Assembly: GCF_003999975.1 (NCBI RefSeq)
Contig: NZ_RJAC01000009.1
Coordinates: forward strand, 124,001 to 188,000
Length of the DNA: 64,000 nucleotides
Direction: 5' to 3'
Origin: Actinoplanes solisilvae
Lineage (GTDB): Bacteria; Actinomycetota; Actinomycetes; Mycobacteriales; Micromonosporaceae
Shown here: positions 36,141-44,440 of the stretch, in pieces
How positions within the stretch are numbered: position 1 is the stretch's first letter
How the letters are laid out: each line of letters starts with the position of its first letter
The notes under the pieces: model-generated
The model's database searches: none
What the model was told of the DNA's origin: nothing
What the model saw: only the letters and a program-made list of their open reading frames with translations
Translations under genes and position numbers: made by a program

Positions 36141-37073
36141 TCAGCCGAACGTGAAGACGTACGCCCGGACGCCCGGCTCGGCGAAGGTGACCTCGAGGAA
36201 GCGTTCGCCGATCGGGCCGGGCTGACGGATCAGCTGATACATGCGGCCCTCGCGCAGCACCCCGTTGCCGTCGGCGTCGACGTCGAGCCCCTGGGCGTCG
36301 CCGGGCGCCTCGCCGTCGAGCGTCACCCGGAACGGGATCGGCTCGTCGCGGCCCGGCGCGAGCACCAGGTGGGCGTCGCGGGCCTGGAAGCGGAACGCGA
36401 TGCTGCCGCCCGGCTCGTTCAGGTCGGCGTGCTCGCTGCCCACGGTCCAGTTGCCGTCGAGCGCCCAATAGTTGAAGTGCAGGAAGTTCGAGTACGCGTA
36501 GTCGTGCGGACGGCCGAACTCCGCCTCACCGGCCGACGAGAAATGCTCCCCCCGGGCGTACCCGAGGTAGGTCTCGGGGGTGCGCAGCGTGTTCCAGTCG
36601 GCGTCGAGCTCGACGCCGACCTGTTCGACCTGGGTGAGCGGGCGCTTGACGCCGAGCAACTTCTGCACCGAGCGTTCCTTGGCCTCGTACTCCCCCTCGC
36701 CGAAGTGGTGGTCGCGGATCTTGCCGTCGCCGTCGGCGATGTAGATGGCCGGCCAGTAGTGGTTGTCGAAGGCCTTCCAGATCGCGTAGTCGCTGTCGAT
36801 CACGACCGGGTAGTCGATGCCGCGCTCGGCGACCGCGCTCTCGACCAGCTCGGGGTCGTGCTCGAAACCGAACTCGGGCGTGTGCACCCCGATGACGATC
36901 AACCCGTCGTCGCGGTAGGCGCGGGACCAGGCGAGCCGGTAGGGCGCCGTGCGCAGCCAGTTGATGCAGGTGAGCGTCCAGAAGTCGTAGACGACGACGT
37001 GGCCTTGCAGGTCGTCGGGACCGAGCGGGTCGGAGTTGAGCCACTCGGCGTCGATAAGCGAGGGCGTTCTCAT
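36141..37073 (-). CDS. Thioredoxin-fold protein of the DipZ/TlpA type
   Basis: 310 aa from ATG 37073. Residues about 1-145 form a thioredoxin-like domain: VVVYDFWTLTCINWLRTAPY holds the active-site position, where only one cysteine remains (TLTCINW in place of CxxC), then IVIGVHTPEFGFEHDPELV and YWPAIYIADGDGKIRDHHFG. The C-terminal half (about 150-310) is the DipZ C-terminal beta domain (NFLHFNYWALDGNWTVGSEH). No signal peptide or CcdA-like membrane part is fused, so it is soluble. With a single active-site cysteine it may act as a peroxidase-like or monothiol protein. Confidence 0.85.
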   Translation of the reverse strand: MRTPSLIDAEWLNSDPLGPDDLQGHVVVYDFWTLTCINWLRTAPYRLAWSRAYRDDGLIVIGVHTPEFGFEHDPELVESAVAERGIDYPVVIDSDYAIWKAFDNHYWPAIYIADGDGKIRDHHFGEGEYEAKERSVQKLLGVKRPLTQVEQVGVELDADWNTLRTPETYLGYARGEHFSSAGEAEFGRPHDYAYSNFLHFNYWALDGNWTVGSEHADLNEPGGSIAFRFQARDAHLVLAPGRDEPIPFRVTLDGEAPGDAQGLDVDADGNGVLREGRMYQLIRQPGPIGERFLEVTFAEPGVRAYVFTFG

Positions 37074-37145
37074 GGACTCAACTTGCCAGCCTGCCTGCGG
37101 CTACGCCAGCAATGTGGCGATCGGCACGCGACGTACGGTGGGCTC

Positions 37146-38096
37146 GTGTCCTCACCCCGCCTGAATCGCGTCGCCGTCCTCGTCCTGGAGGGGGCGAAAC
37201 CGCTCGACGTGGGCATCCCGGCACAGGTCTTCACAACCAGACAGAGCATGCCGTACGAGGTCAGGGTGTGCGGCGCTGCGCCGGGGCTGGTCACCGGCGG
37301 GGACGGGTTGTCCTATCACGTGGCTGACGGGCTCGACGCTCTCGCCTGGGCCGACATCGTGTTCATCCCCGGCTACCGCTTCCCCGATCGGGAAGATCCA
37401 CCCGCCGCCGTGGTCTCCGCCTTGATCGCGGCCCACGCCCGGGGTGCGCGGCTGGCGGCCATCTCGACCGGGGCCTTCGCGCTCGCGGCGACCGGGTTGC
37501 TCGACGGACGACGGGCCACGACCCACTGGCATTACACGCGTCAGCTCGCCGCTCGATATCCCTCCGTGCGGGTCGACGAGAACGTGCTCTTCGTCGACGA
37601 GGGCAGCGTGCTGACGTCGGCCGGCGCGGCCTCGGGCATCGATCTGTGCCTGCACATCCTGCGCGGCGACCTCGGGGTGGCCGCCTCCAACCACGCGGCG
37701 CGGCGTCTCGTGGCGGCGCCCTATCGCAGCGGCGGCCAGGCGCAATACGTGCCGCGCAGCGTGCCGTCGCCACTCGGCGAACGGTTCGCGGCGACCCGGG
37801 AGTGGGCGCTGCACCGGCTCGACAAGCCGCTGAACCTGGAGATCCTCGCCCGGCACGCGGCCGTCTCGCCGCGCACGTTCTCGCGCCGCTTCGTCGAGGA
37901 CACCGGCTACACGCCGATGCAGTGGGTGATGCGGGCCCGCATCGACATGGCCCGCGAACTGCTCGAGTTGTCGTCGCGCAGCATCGAGCAGATCGCGGGC
38001 GACGTGGGGCTGGGCACGGGCGCGAATCTGCGGCTGCACTTCCAGCGGATCCTCGGCACGACGCCGTCCTCCTACCGCCGTACGTTCGTGGCGTGA
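37146..38096 (+). CDS. GlxA-family transcriptional regulator (DJ-1/PfpI plus AraC domains)
   Basis: 316 aa with a GTG start at 37146. An N-terminal class I glutamine amidotransferase-like domain (about 8-180: RVAVLVLEGAKPLDVGIPAQ, DIVFIPGYRF, AAISTGAFALAATGLLDGRR) is followed by an AraC-type double helix-turn-helix (about 215-315: NLEILARHAAVSPRTFSRRF, EQIAGDVGLGTGANLRLHFQ). The nucleophile-elbow cysteine of true DJ-1 enzymes is replaced (STGAF), so the first domain probably binds a ligand only. The target is unknown; the divergent neighbour is the thioredoxin-fold gene. Confidence 0.9.
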   Translation: MSSPRLNRVAVLVLEGAKPLDVGIPAQVFTTRQSMPYEVRVCGAAPGLVTGGDGLSYHVADGLDALAWADIVFIPGYRFPDREDPPAAVVSALIAAHARGARLAAISTGAFALAATGLLDGRRATTHWHYTRQLAARYPSVRVDENVLFVDEGSVLTSAGAASGIDLCLHILRGDLGVAASNHAARRLVAAPYRSGGQAQYVPRSVPSPLGERFAATREWALHRLDKPLNLEILARHAAVSPRTFSRRFVEDTGYTPMQWVMRARIDMARELLELSSRSIEQIAGDVGLGTGANLRLHFQRILGTTPSSYRRTFVA

Positions 38097-38159
38097 TCCT
38101 TGCGATCGGTGTCCGGCGCGCCACTGTTGGGTTTCCGGTGTTTTGGCGACGCTTGACGC

Positions 38160-39155
38160 ATGACTCGCATCGCCATCAACGGTTTCGGTCGCATCGGTCG
38201 TAACGTGCTGCGCGCGCTGCTTTCCCGGGAGAGCAAGCTCGAAGTCGTGGCCGTCAACGACCTCACCGAGCCCGCGGCCCTGGCCCGGCTGCTGGCCTTC
38301 GACACCACCGCCGGGCGGCTGGGTCGCCCGGTGACGGTCGACGGCACCGCCCTGGTCGTCGACGGCCGCCGCATCGAAGTGCTCTCCCAGCCCGACCCCT
38401 CCGCGCTTCCCTGGCGTGACCTCGGCGTCGAGATCGTCCTCGAGGCCACCGGCCGCCTCGCCGCCGCCGCGAAGGCCCGCGCTCACCTCACCGCGGGCGC
38501 GTCGAAGGTGCTGGTCGGCGCCCCCTCCGACGGCGCCGACGTCACGCTGGCCTACGGCGTCAACAATTCCGCGTACGACCCCGGGGCGCACACGATCATC
38601 TCGAACGCGTCGTGCACGACCAACGCCCTCGCCCCGCTGGCCAAGGTGCTCGACGACCTGGCCGGCATCGAGCACGGCTTCATGACGACGGTCCACGCCT
38701 ACACGCAGGAGCAGAACCTGCAGGACGGCCCGCACCGCGATCCCCGCCGGGCCCGCGCCGCCGCCGTGAACATCGTGCCCACCACGACCGGCGCGGCCAA
38801 GGCGATCGGCCTGGTGCTGCCCACCCTCGAGGGCAAACTGTCGGGCGACTCGATCCGCGTCCCCGTGCCGGTCGGCTCGATCGTCGAACTCAACACGGTC
38901 GTGGCCCGCGATGTGACCCGCGACGAGGTGCTGGCCGCCTACCAGGCCGCCGCCGACGGCCCCCTGGCCGGCATCCTCGAATACTCCGACGACGCCCTGG
39001 TCTCCTCCGACATCGTCGGCAACCCGGCGTCGTCCATCTTCGACTCGGCCCTGACCCGCGTCGACGGCCGCCACATCAAGGTCGTCGCCTGGTACGACAA
39101 CGAGTGGGGCTTCTCCAACCGCGTCATCGACACGCTGGAACTCCTCAGCGCCTGA
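38160..39155 (+). CDS. gap: Type I glyceraldehyde-3-phosphate dehydrogenase
   Basis: 331 aa, ATG 38160, complete. NAD-binding INGFGRIGR (6-14) and Asp34 after VVAVN indicate NAD rather than NADP use. Catalytic Cys152 in SNASCTTNALAPL, His179 in TTVHAYTQEQ, and the C-terminal WYDNEWGFSNRV. It converts glyceraldehyde 3-phosphate, phosphate and NAD to 1,3-bisphosphoglycerate. There are no pgk or tpi neighbours, so this looks like an additional copy outside the usual glycolytic operon. The ribosome binding site is weak. A strong hairpin follows. Confidence 0.95.
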   Translation: MTRIAINGFGRIGRNVLRALLSRESKLEVVAVNDLTEPAALARLLAFDTTAGRLGRPVTVDGTALVVDGRRIEVLSQPDPSALPWRDLGVEIVLEATGRLAAAAKARAHLTAGASKVLVGAPSDGADVTLAYGVNNSAYDPGAHTIISNASCTTNALAPLAKVLDDLAGIEHGFMTTVHAYTQEQNLQDGPHRDPRRARAAAVNIVPTTTGAAKAIGLVLPTLEGKLSGDSIRVPVPVGSIVELNTVVARDVTRDEVLAAYQAAADGPLAGILEYSDDALVSSDIVGNPASSIFDSALTRVDGRHIKVVAWYDNEWGFSNRVIDTLELLSA

Positions 39156-39158
39156 CGC

Positions 39159-39434
39159 TCACCCTTGGCCGTCGCGCCGCTTTCCACTGAGCGGCGCGAC
39201 GGTCAGCACTGTCTTGCCCCGCACGCCCCCGTCCTCACCGACGCGATGAGCCTCGGCCACCTCGTCGAGCGGGAAGGTCCGGCCCACCACGACGGTGAAG
39301 CGGCCGGCCTCGGCCAGCCGAGCGGCCTGGGCCAACGCGTACGTCGCCCGGCCGCTGTCGCCCCGGCTGAAGGGGACGCCGGTCTGCTGAGCGCCGGCCC
39401 GGGCTGCTCGGGAGGCTTCGATCAGGCGTCCAGC
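39159..39434 (-). pseudogene. C-terminal remnant of a zinc-type NADP oxidoreductase
   Basis: This frame has no start: it begins directly after the stop codon of the upstream membrane-protein gene (39435). It encodes AGRLIEASRAARAGAQQTGV, then ALAQAARLAEAGRFTVVVGR and TFPLDEVAEAHRVGEDGGVR with GKTVLTV. That is the conserved tail of quinone-oxidoreductase-like medium-chain dehydrogenases; about 75% of the protein is missing. It ends 3 bp past the convergent gap stop. A deletion or local rearrangement is the likely cause. Confidence 0.75.
39169..39202. terminator. Hairpin terminator after gap
   Basis: A 13-bp stem (CCGTCGCGCCGCT with AGCGGCGCGACGG) and 8-nt loop, 13 bp after the gap stop codon. 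It lies inside the C-terminal codons of the oxidoreductase remnant. Confidence 0.8.
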
Positions 39435-40067
39435 TCAGGTGCTTCGAGGCTCGTTGTCGGTGCCCTGTTCGATGGCTTCCTGCTGGCGGGCTACGAAGGC
39501 GGCCCACCGCGGATCTTCGACCTTGCTGGCCGGGCGGTAGAAGTCGGTTGAGGAGCTGCGGGTCGCGGCGATCAGGGCGGCGATCAAGGCGGCCAGCAGA
39601 CAGCCTCCCACGACTGCGTTGACCTGCGTGAACCAGTCGGGGACGAGGGCGGCGAAGAGCATCTGCTCGTGATCCTCGCTGTCCGGGTTGAGGCCGGCCG
39701 ATTCGAGGGCGCCCATGAGCGCGAGGAACACGAGCAGCGCGGCCAGCGGCGCCGCCACCCAGGCGACCGGGCGGACCCAGGGACGCGGACGGCGTACGAG
39801 AAGGGTCAGAATGGCGGCGAGCACGAAAGCCGCGCCGTAGGCCACGAGGATGTAGATCAGGGCTCCTCGAAGATCCTCGACCGCCTCCTCGGACTTGAAC
39901 TGCGGCAGTATCGACAGGCGGATGTAGTTCGGCGATTCCGCGGTGAATTGGTCGTAGGCCACTGTCCCCAGGATGAACGCCGTCACGGCCAGCGCCGTGG
40001 CGACCGAGAACAACAGCGAACTGACGCGCACCGCCCGCGTCATCGTCAAACCGGCCACGTCACCCAT
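39435..40067 (-). CDS. Hypothetical four-helix membrane protein
   Basis: 210 aa from ATG 40067, preferred because GGGGGA lies 5-6 nt upstream; ATG 40079 is possible. Four hydrophobic helices at about 18-38, 66-91, 105-126 and 150-172. Between the first two lies an external loop with SPNYIRLSILPQF. The cytoplasmic tail is charged (FYRPASKVEDPRWAAFVARQ). No known family recognised. It directly precedes the oxidoreductase remnant, whose frame continues from this gene's stop. Confidence 0.8.
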   Translation of the reverse strand: MGDVAGLTMTRAVRVSSLLFSVATALAVTAFILGTVAYDQFTAESPNYIRLSILPQFKSEEAVEDLRGALIYILVAYGAAFVLAAILTLLVRRPRPWVRPVAWVAAPLAALLVFLALMGALESAGLNPDSEDHEQMLFAALVPDWFTQVNAVVGGCLLAALIAALIAATRSSSTDFYRPASKVEDPRWAAFVARQQEAIEQGTDNEPRST

Positions 40068-40139
40068 CGTGTCCCCCATGTCCAAAGAGGGCGGCAGCCT
40101 ACCCCGGCGGCGTGAGCGTGCTCACGCCGCCGGGTGCCC

Positions 40140-42020
40140 TCAGGCGGCCGGGCGATATCCGGCCGGGCTGGTCGAGAAAGTGCCCCTTCCCCGCGTACGG
40201 CTGCGCAGGTCGGTCGCATAGCCGAACAGCGACGCCAGTGGCACCAGCGCCGTCACCGAATCCATAGTGGAACCGGTGACCTGGCCGCGGCGGGCCGCGA
40301 GGTCGCCGAGCACGCCACCGAGTGTCTCGGCGGGAGCGTGCACCGTCACGTCGGCGACCGGCTCCAGCAGGGCCATCTCGCAACTCGCGAGCGCCGCCCG
40401 CAGTCCGAGCCGGCCGGCCGCACGGAACGCCATCTCCGACGAGTCCTTCGAGTGGGTCGCGCCGTCGGTCAGCGTCACGCGCAGGCCGACGACCGGGTGG
40501 CCGCCGAGCGGGCCGTGCGTCAGCGCCTCCCGGCAGCCGGCCTCGACCGCCCGCACGTACTCGGCCGGAACGTGCCCACCGGAAACCGCCGACCCGAACG
40601 TGAAGCCGTCGCCCGGAGCCACGTCGAGCACGACGTGGGCGAACTGCCCGGCGCCGCCGTCCTGTTTGACGTGCCGATAGACCAGCCCGGCCACACCCCG
40701 TACGACCGTCTCGCGATAGGCCACCTGCGGGCGCCCGACCGTGACGTCCAGCCCGGCCGTACGCAATCGGGCCACCGCCACCTCCACCTGCAGCTCTCCC
40801 ATCCCCGACAGCAGAGTCTGCCCCGACTCGGCGTCCGTGCGCACCGACAGCGACGGGTTCTCCTCGACCAGTGCGGCGAGCGCCCCGGGCAGCCGGTGCG
40901 CGTCCGCTCGGGTACGCCCCTCGATGGCCACCGACACCAGCGGCGCAGCCGTCACCGGAGCCACGAGCAGCGACGGATTGTCACGAGTGGACAGCGTCGT
41001 GCCGGGCCGGGCCGCCTTCACGCCCGCGAGCGCGACGATGTCCCCGGCCGTCGCGCGGCCTACGTCGGTGTGCCGGTCGGCCTGCACCCGCAGGATCCGG
41101 CCGACCCGTTCGGAGCGGCCCGCCGCCGCGTCCCACACGGTGTCGCCCGCCGTGAGCGTGCCGTTATAGACGCGCACGAACGTGAGCCGTCCCTGGCGGC
41201 CGGTCTGCACCTTGAAGACCAGCGCGGCCAGCGGCGCGGCGGCCGAACCACCGGGCTCGGGCAGATAGGAGACCACCGCGTCCAGCAGCGGTTCCACGCC
41301 GATGTTCCGATAGGCCGAGCCGCACAGCACCACCACCGCCTCCCGGGCCAGGGTCAGTTCACGCATCGCCTGACGCAGCGTCTCGTCCGACATCGCGCCG
41401 AGCTCCTCGAGTGCCGCCGGATGCAACTCGGCCACCGCCTCCTCCAAGCGGCGGCGTTCCGCGGTGAACCCGTCGACGGGCTCGACGACCGGGACGCCGT
41501 CGGCCCAGACAATCGATTGCCTCGCGACCAGGTCGACCACGCCGCCCTCGACCGGCACCTGCGCGACCAGCGGGGTCACGCCGAGCCGGTCGCGCAGCGA
41601 ATGCACCGCCGCGGGCAGCGAGGCGCCGGGCCGGTCGAGCTTGTTGACGAACACGATGCGGGGTACGCCGTACCGGTCGGCCTGCCGCCACACCGCCTCG
41701 CTCTGCGGCTCGACGCCCGCCACCCCGTCGAGGACGACGACCGCGCCGTCGAGCACCCGCAGCGAGCGTTCGACCTCGTCGGTGAAGTCGACGTGCCCGG
41801 GGGTGTCGATGAGGTTGAGCCGATGGCCGTTCCAGTCGCAGCTCACGGCGGCGGCGAAGATGGTGATGCCGCGCGAGCGTTCCTGCGGGTCGAAGTCGGT
41901 GACCGTCGTGCCGTCGTGCACCTCGCCACGCTTGTAGGTGGCGCCGGTGAGGAACAGGATGCGTTCGGTCAGGGTGGTCTTGCCCGCGTCGACGTGCGCG
42001 AGGATGCCGATGTTTCGCAT
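40140..42020 (-). CDS. EF-G paralogue / translational GTPase (ribosomal-protection-like)
   Basis: 626 aa from ATG 42020. G1 AHVDAGKT (8-15), switch region QERSRGITI, G3 DTPGHVDFTDE, G4 VNKLDRPGA. Domain II (FKVQTGRQGRLTFVRVYNGT), III, IV (GGAGQFAHVVLDVAPGDGF) and V (EPVADVTVHAPAETLGGVLG) follow. At 626 residues it is shorter than housekeeping EF-G (about 700) and close to tetracycline-type protection proteins, though the GTPase core is EF-G-like. It probably acts on ribosomes under stress or antibiotic. A leader ORF with hairpins precedes it, which suggests induction when translation is impaired. Confidence 0.85.
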   Translation of the reverse strand: MRNIGILAHVDAGKTTLTERILFLTGATYKRGEVHDGTTVTDFDPQERSRGITIFAAAVSCDWNGHRLNLIDTPGHVDFTDEVERSLRVLDGAVVVLDGVAGVEPQSEAVWRQADRYGVPRIVFVNKLDRPGASLPAAVHSLRDRLGVTPLVAQVPVEGGVVDLVARQSIVWADGVPVVEPVDGFTAERRRLEEAVAELHPAALEELGAMSDETLRQAMRELTLAREAVVVLCGSAYRNIGVEPLLDAVVSYLPEPGGSAAAPLAALVFKVQTGRQGRLTFVRVYNGTLTAGDTVWDAAAGRSERVGRILRVQADRHTDVGRATAGDIVALAGVKAARPGTTLSTRDNPSLLVAPVTAAPLVSVAIEGRTRADAHRLPGALAALVEENPSLSVRTDAESGQTLLSGMGELQVEVAVARLRTAGLDVTVGRPQVAYRETVVRGVAGLVYRHVKQDGGAGQFAHVVLDVAPGDGFTFGSAVSGGHVPAEYVRAVEAGCREALTHGPLGGHPVVGLRVTLTDGATHSKDSSEMAFRAAGRLGLRAALASCEMALLEPVADVTVHAPAETLGGVLGDLAARRGQVTGSTMDSVTALVPLASLFGYATDLRSRTRGRGTFSTSPAGYRPAA

Positions 42021-42069
42021 GGTTGTGGTGGGCTTTCGAGAGTGTTCCGGTGGTGGACGGCGCCCACCC

Positions 42070-42131
42070 GACCGCGGCGTTCGGCGAACGCGGTCAGGAA
42101 CGACCAGCCTCGGTGGCGCAGCCGAGGCTGG
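42070..42131 (-). promoter_or_regulatory. Nested hairpins of a probable translation-coupled attenuator
   Basis: In the minus-strand RNA, hairpin A has a perfect 10-bp stem (CCAGCCTCGG/CCGAGGCTGG, 8-nt loop; 42104-42131) lying within the leader ORF. Hairpin B (42070-42095) pairs GACCG-CGTTC with GAACG and CGGTC, with a 3-nt bulge, and starts at the leader stop codon. A ribosome at the end of the leader would cover the 5' arm of hairpin B. Confidence 0.6.
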
Positions 42132-42171
42132 GCACACCGGACACGAGGATGACGTCGTTGCGGTAGCGCAC
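42094..42171 (-). CDS. 25-codon leader peptide upstream of the EF-G paralogue
   Basis: GTG start at 42171 with GAGAGGGGG ending 5-6 nt upstream, a better ribosome binding site than that of the EF-G gene itself. The peptide starts VRYRNDVILV and ends CATEAGRS. Its stop is 73 nt before the EF-G start, and its 3' half is built into hairpin A. An overlapping ATG (42176) in the EF-G frame would give an N-terminal extension, but it lies too close to the ribosome binding site. Confidence 0.6.
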   Translation of the reverse strand: MRYRNDVILVSGVPSLGCATEAGRS

Positions 42172-42187
42172 GACATCCCCCTCTCGA

Positions 42188-42320
42188 AGAGCAATCGATA
42201 ACCGATCAGCAATCGGCACACGAAACCCGCCGGCGGCGGGCAATCGATTAGCGATCGGCGCACGACAGCCCACCCAGCGGCGGGCAATCGATTAGCGATC
42301 GACAGGGCCGACGGTAGAGA
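42188..42320. repeat. 44-bp period direct repeat upstream of the EF-G leader
   Basis: GCGGCGGGCAATCGATTAGC followed by GATCG is repeated exactly at 42233-42257 and 42277-42301, with a diverged third copy starting near 42188 (GCAATCGATAACCGATC). The repeats probably cover the promoter of the leader/EF-G transcript. No gene is seen in 42172-42345. Confidence 0.8.
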
Positions 42321-42345
42321 AGACCCGCCGGCCGTGTCGATCGAT

Positions 42346-43641
42346 TTAGGCGCGCACCGCCGCCGTGGCCGGCCCGCGCAGCGCACGCCGCGTGGTCTGC
42401 ACCAGGGCCGACCCGGTCAGCGCCACCGCGATCGCCGCCACCACCGCGAAGGCGAGCGGTGACGCGTCGGGCCACACCTGACCGGCCCGCGCCGACCCGA
42501 ACGGCAGCACGGTGAACAGCGACGCCACCGCCCCGCCCAGCACCCCGGTCACCGTCACGAGCGCGCCCTCCAGTGCCACCATCGCGATGACCTGCCCCCG
42601 GGTCGCCCCCGCCAGCCGCTGCTGGGCGAACTCGCGCCGCCGATGCGTCGTCGCCGCGATCAGCATGTTCACCAGCATGATCGCGACGAACAGGGCGATC
42701 ATCCCGACGACCACATAGTTGAGGGTCTGGATGTCCCGCGCGTACGCCGCCTGAACTTCACCCGAAGAGGCACGGTCCTCGATGCCCTGCATGTAGACCG
42801 TGCCCGTCGCGATTCCCGTGAACAGCAGCACCGGCATGACCGCGGACGGCTGCGGCCGCAACGCCAGCTCACCCGCGGCGCCGAACAGACGTACGGCCGG
42901 GCCTAGAACGGCAGTGACGAGCCGCAGCAACTCGGGGGCCAGCAGCGCGAGCCCGATCGACGCCCAGATGCCGGCCTGCCCTGCCGTCTGCATGGCGTCG
43001 ATGCCCTTGCCGTCCATCACGGTCGCGGTCAGCACCGCGCAGTTCGCCCCGGTGAGCAGGAAGAGCCCCGCCCCGATCCGGCGCAGCAACGGCCGGGCGC
43101 GTTTCGTTCCCACCGGCGCAGCTGTACGCCGGGCCGTAGCGATGCCCGCGACCAGCGAACCCAGCAGCGTCACGCCGAACCCGACCCCCAGCGCGATCGG
43201 CCCGAACGCCGCGTCGACGGCCGCCGCGACCTGACCCGTGTCCTTCATCAGGGAGACCAGCAACCGCCCGAGCACGAACCCGACCGGGACCGCCGCCGCC
43301 GAGGCGATCAGCGCGACCGCCACCGCCTCGCCCACGATCATGCGGCGGAGCTGCTGACCGGTCGCCCCGACCCGCCGCAGCAGGGCGATCTGCTCCTCCC
43401 GGCGCCGCACGGCCAGGGTCAGCGTCGACGTCACCGCGAACGCCACGATGACCAGGCACCATCCGCCGCCGACGCCGGCCGTGGTGATCAGCGACTCGTT
43501 GCTGGCCGCGTCCACCCCCGACGCCGTGTCGATCAGCGACGCGAACGCCATCAGCAGCACCGCACCCAGGAAGGCGGACAGGAACGTGGCGATGAACCCG
43601 CCCGGACGGTGGCGCAGGTTGCGCAGCGCGACGGCGATCAT
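42346..43641 (-). CDS. ABC transporter permease, FtsX/MacB type
   Basis: 431 aa from ATG 43641. Two FtsX-like units: a helix near 15-40 (GGFIATFLSAFLGAVLLMAF), a three-helix block with LRRMIVGEAVAVALIASAAA, and a C-terminal block from about 305 (LNYVVVGMIALFVAIMLVNM; QRLAGATRGQVIAMVALEGA). It overlaps the ATPase gene by 4 bp (ATGA), so the pair is one transporter. Substrate unknown; this class exports lipids, peptides or antibiotics. Both are divergent from the GntR-TetR hybrid regulator. Confidence 0.9.
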   Translation of the reverse strand: MIAVALRNLRHRPGGFIATFLSAFLGAVLLMAFASLIDTASGVDAASNESLITTAGVGGGWCLVIVAFAVTSTLTLAVRRREEQIALLRRVGATGQQLRRMIVGEAVAVALIASAAAVPVGFVLGRLLVSLMKDTGQVAAAVDAAFGPIALGVGFGVTLLGSLVAGIATARRTAAPVGTKRARPLLRRIGAGLFLLTGANCAVLTATVMDGKGIDAMQTAGQAGIWASIGLALLAPELLRLVTAVLGPAVRLFGAAGELALRPQPSAVMPVLLFTGIATGTVYMQGIEDRASSGEVQAAYARDIQTLNYVVVGMIALFVAIMLVNMLIAATTHRRREFAQQRLAGATRGQVIAMVALEGALVTVTGVLGGAVASLFTVLPFGSARAGQVWPDASPLAFAVVAAIAVALTGSALVQTTRRALRGPATAAVRA

Positions 43642-44372
43642 GCGGCGGCCCTCGCGCGGTCCCCGAGGTGGGCGAGGCGCTCGGCCACCGCGTCGGCCGT
43701 CGGCGCGCTCAACGACCCGGCCAGTCGCCCGTCGGCCAGGAAGAGCACCGAGTCGGCGTACGCCGCCGCGACCGGGTCGTGCGTGACCATGACGACGGTC
43801 CGTCCGTGCTGGTGCACTACCTCGCGCAGCAGGGTCAGTACCTCGCGAGCGCTGCCCAGGTCGAGCGCCCCGGTCGGCTCGTCGGCGAAGATGACCGCCG
43901 GCCGGGTGACCAGCGCCCGGGCCACCGCGGCCCGCTGCCGCTGCCCACCCGAGAGCCGCTCGGGCAACTCATCCGTTCTGTCGGCCAGGTCGAGCTGAGC
44001 CAGCGCCGCCCGGGCCGCCGCCAGATCAGCCCGCCGCCCGGCCAGACGCAACGGCAGCACCACGTTCTGCAGGACAGTCAGGGACGGCAACAGGTTGTAG
44101 TCCTGGAAGACGAATCCGACCCGCCCGCGCCGGAACTTCGTCATCGCGGTGTCCTTCGTGGCGGTCAGCTCGTGCCCGTCCAGGAACACCCGCCCTCCGG
44201 TCGGACGGTCGAGCCCGGCGGCGCACTGCAGCAGCGTGCTCTTGCCCGAACCCGACGGCCCCATGACGGCGGTGAAGCTGCCCGCGGCGAACCCGGCGGT
44301 GACCCCGTCGAGTGCCGTGACACCCCCGTCGTACGTCTTGTAAAGCTCTTCGACCCGCACCACGTCAGTCAT
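43638..44372 (-). CDS. ABC transporter ATP-binding protein, MacB/LolD type
   Basis: 244 aa from ATG 44372; an in-frame GTG at 44381 is less likely. Walker A GPSGSGKST, Q-loop FVFQDYNLLPSL, signature LSGGQRQRAAVARAL, Walker B VIFADEPTGALD and H-loop MVTHDP. It drives the adjacent FtsX-type permease. The promoter region shared with the divergent regulator holds several GCACTA-type half-sites, so expression is probably repressed until an inducer appears. Confidence 0.92.
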   Translation of the reverse strand: MTDVVRVEELYKTYDGGVTALDGVTAGFAAGSFTAVMGPSGSGKSTLLQCAAGLDRPTGGRVFLDGHELTATKDTAMTKFRRGRVGFVFQDYNLLPSLTVLQNVVLPLRLAGRRADLAAARAALAQLDLADRTDELPERLSGGQRQRAAVARALVTRPAVIFADEPTGALDLGSAREVLTLLREVVHQHGRTVVMVTHDPVAAAYADSVLFLADGRLAGSLSAPTADAVAERLAHLGDRARAAA

Positions 44373-44390
44373 GAAGTACACCGTACGAGC

Positions 44391-44440
44391 GCACTACATC
44401 GGCAGGCAGTAGTGCTAGCACCCGTATCCTGCACTAGTGC
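44391..44440. promoter_or_regulatory. Operator cluster between ABC exporter and GntR-TetR regulator
   Basis: Two perfect 10-bp palindromes, GTGCTAGCAC (44412-44421) and GCACTAGTGC (44431-44440), plus an upstream half-site GCACTA (44391) that pairs with TAGTGC (44410). The second palindrome contains the regulator's GTG start codon. A -10-like TATCCT at 44425 lies 7 nt before that codon, so the transcript may be leaderless. Confidence 0.6.

Noticed and set aside
37152..39074. 640-codon minus-strand frame opposite the GlxA-type regulator and gap
   Set aside because: Both plus-strand genes are certain; the antisense product is Gly/Arg/Val-rich filler.
42021..42386. N-terminal extension of the EF-G paralogue (ORF open to 42386)
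   Set aside because: The extension is unlike any EF-G, includes the direct repeats and hairpins, and MRNIGILAHVDAGKT is the normal N-terminus.
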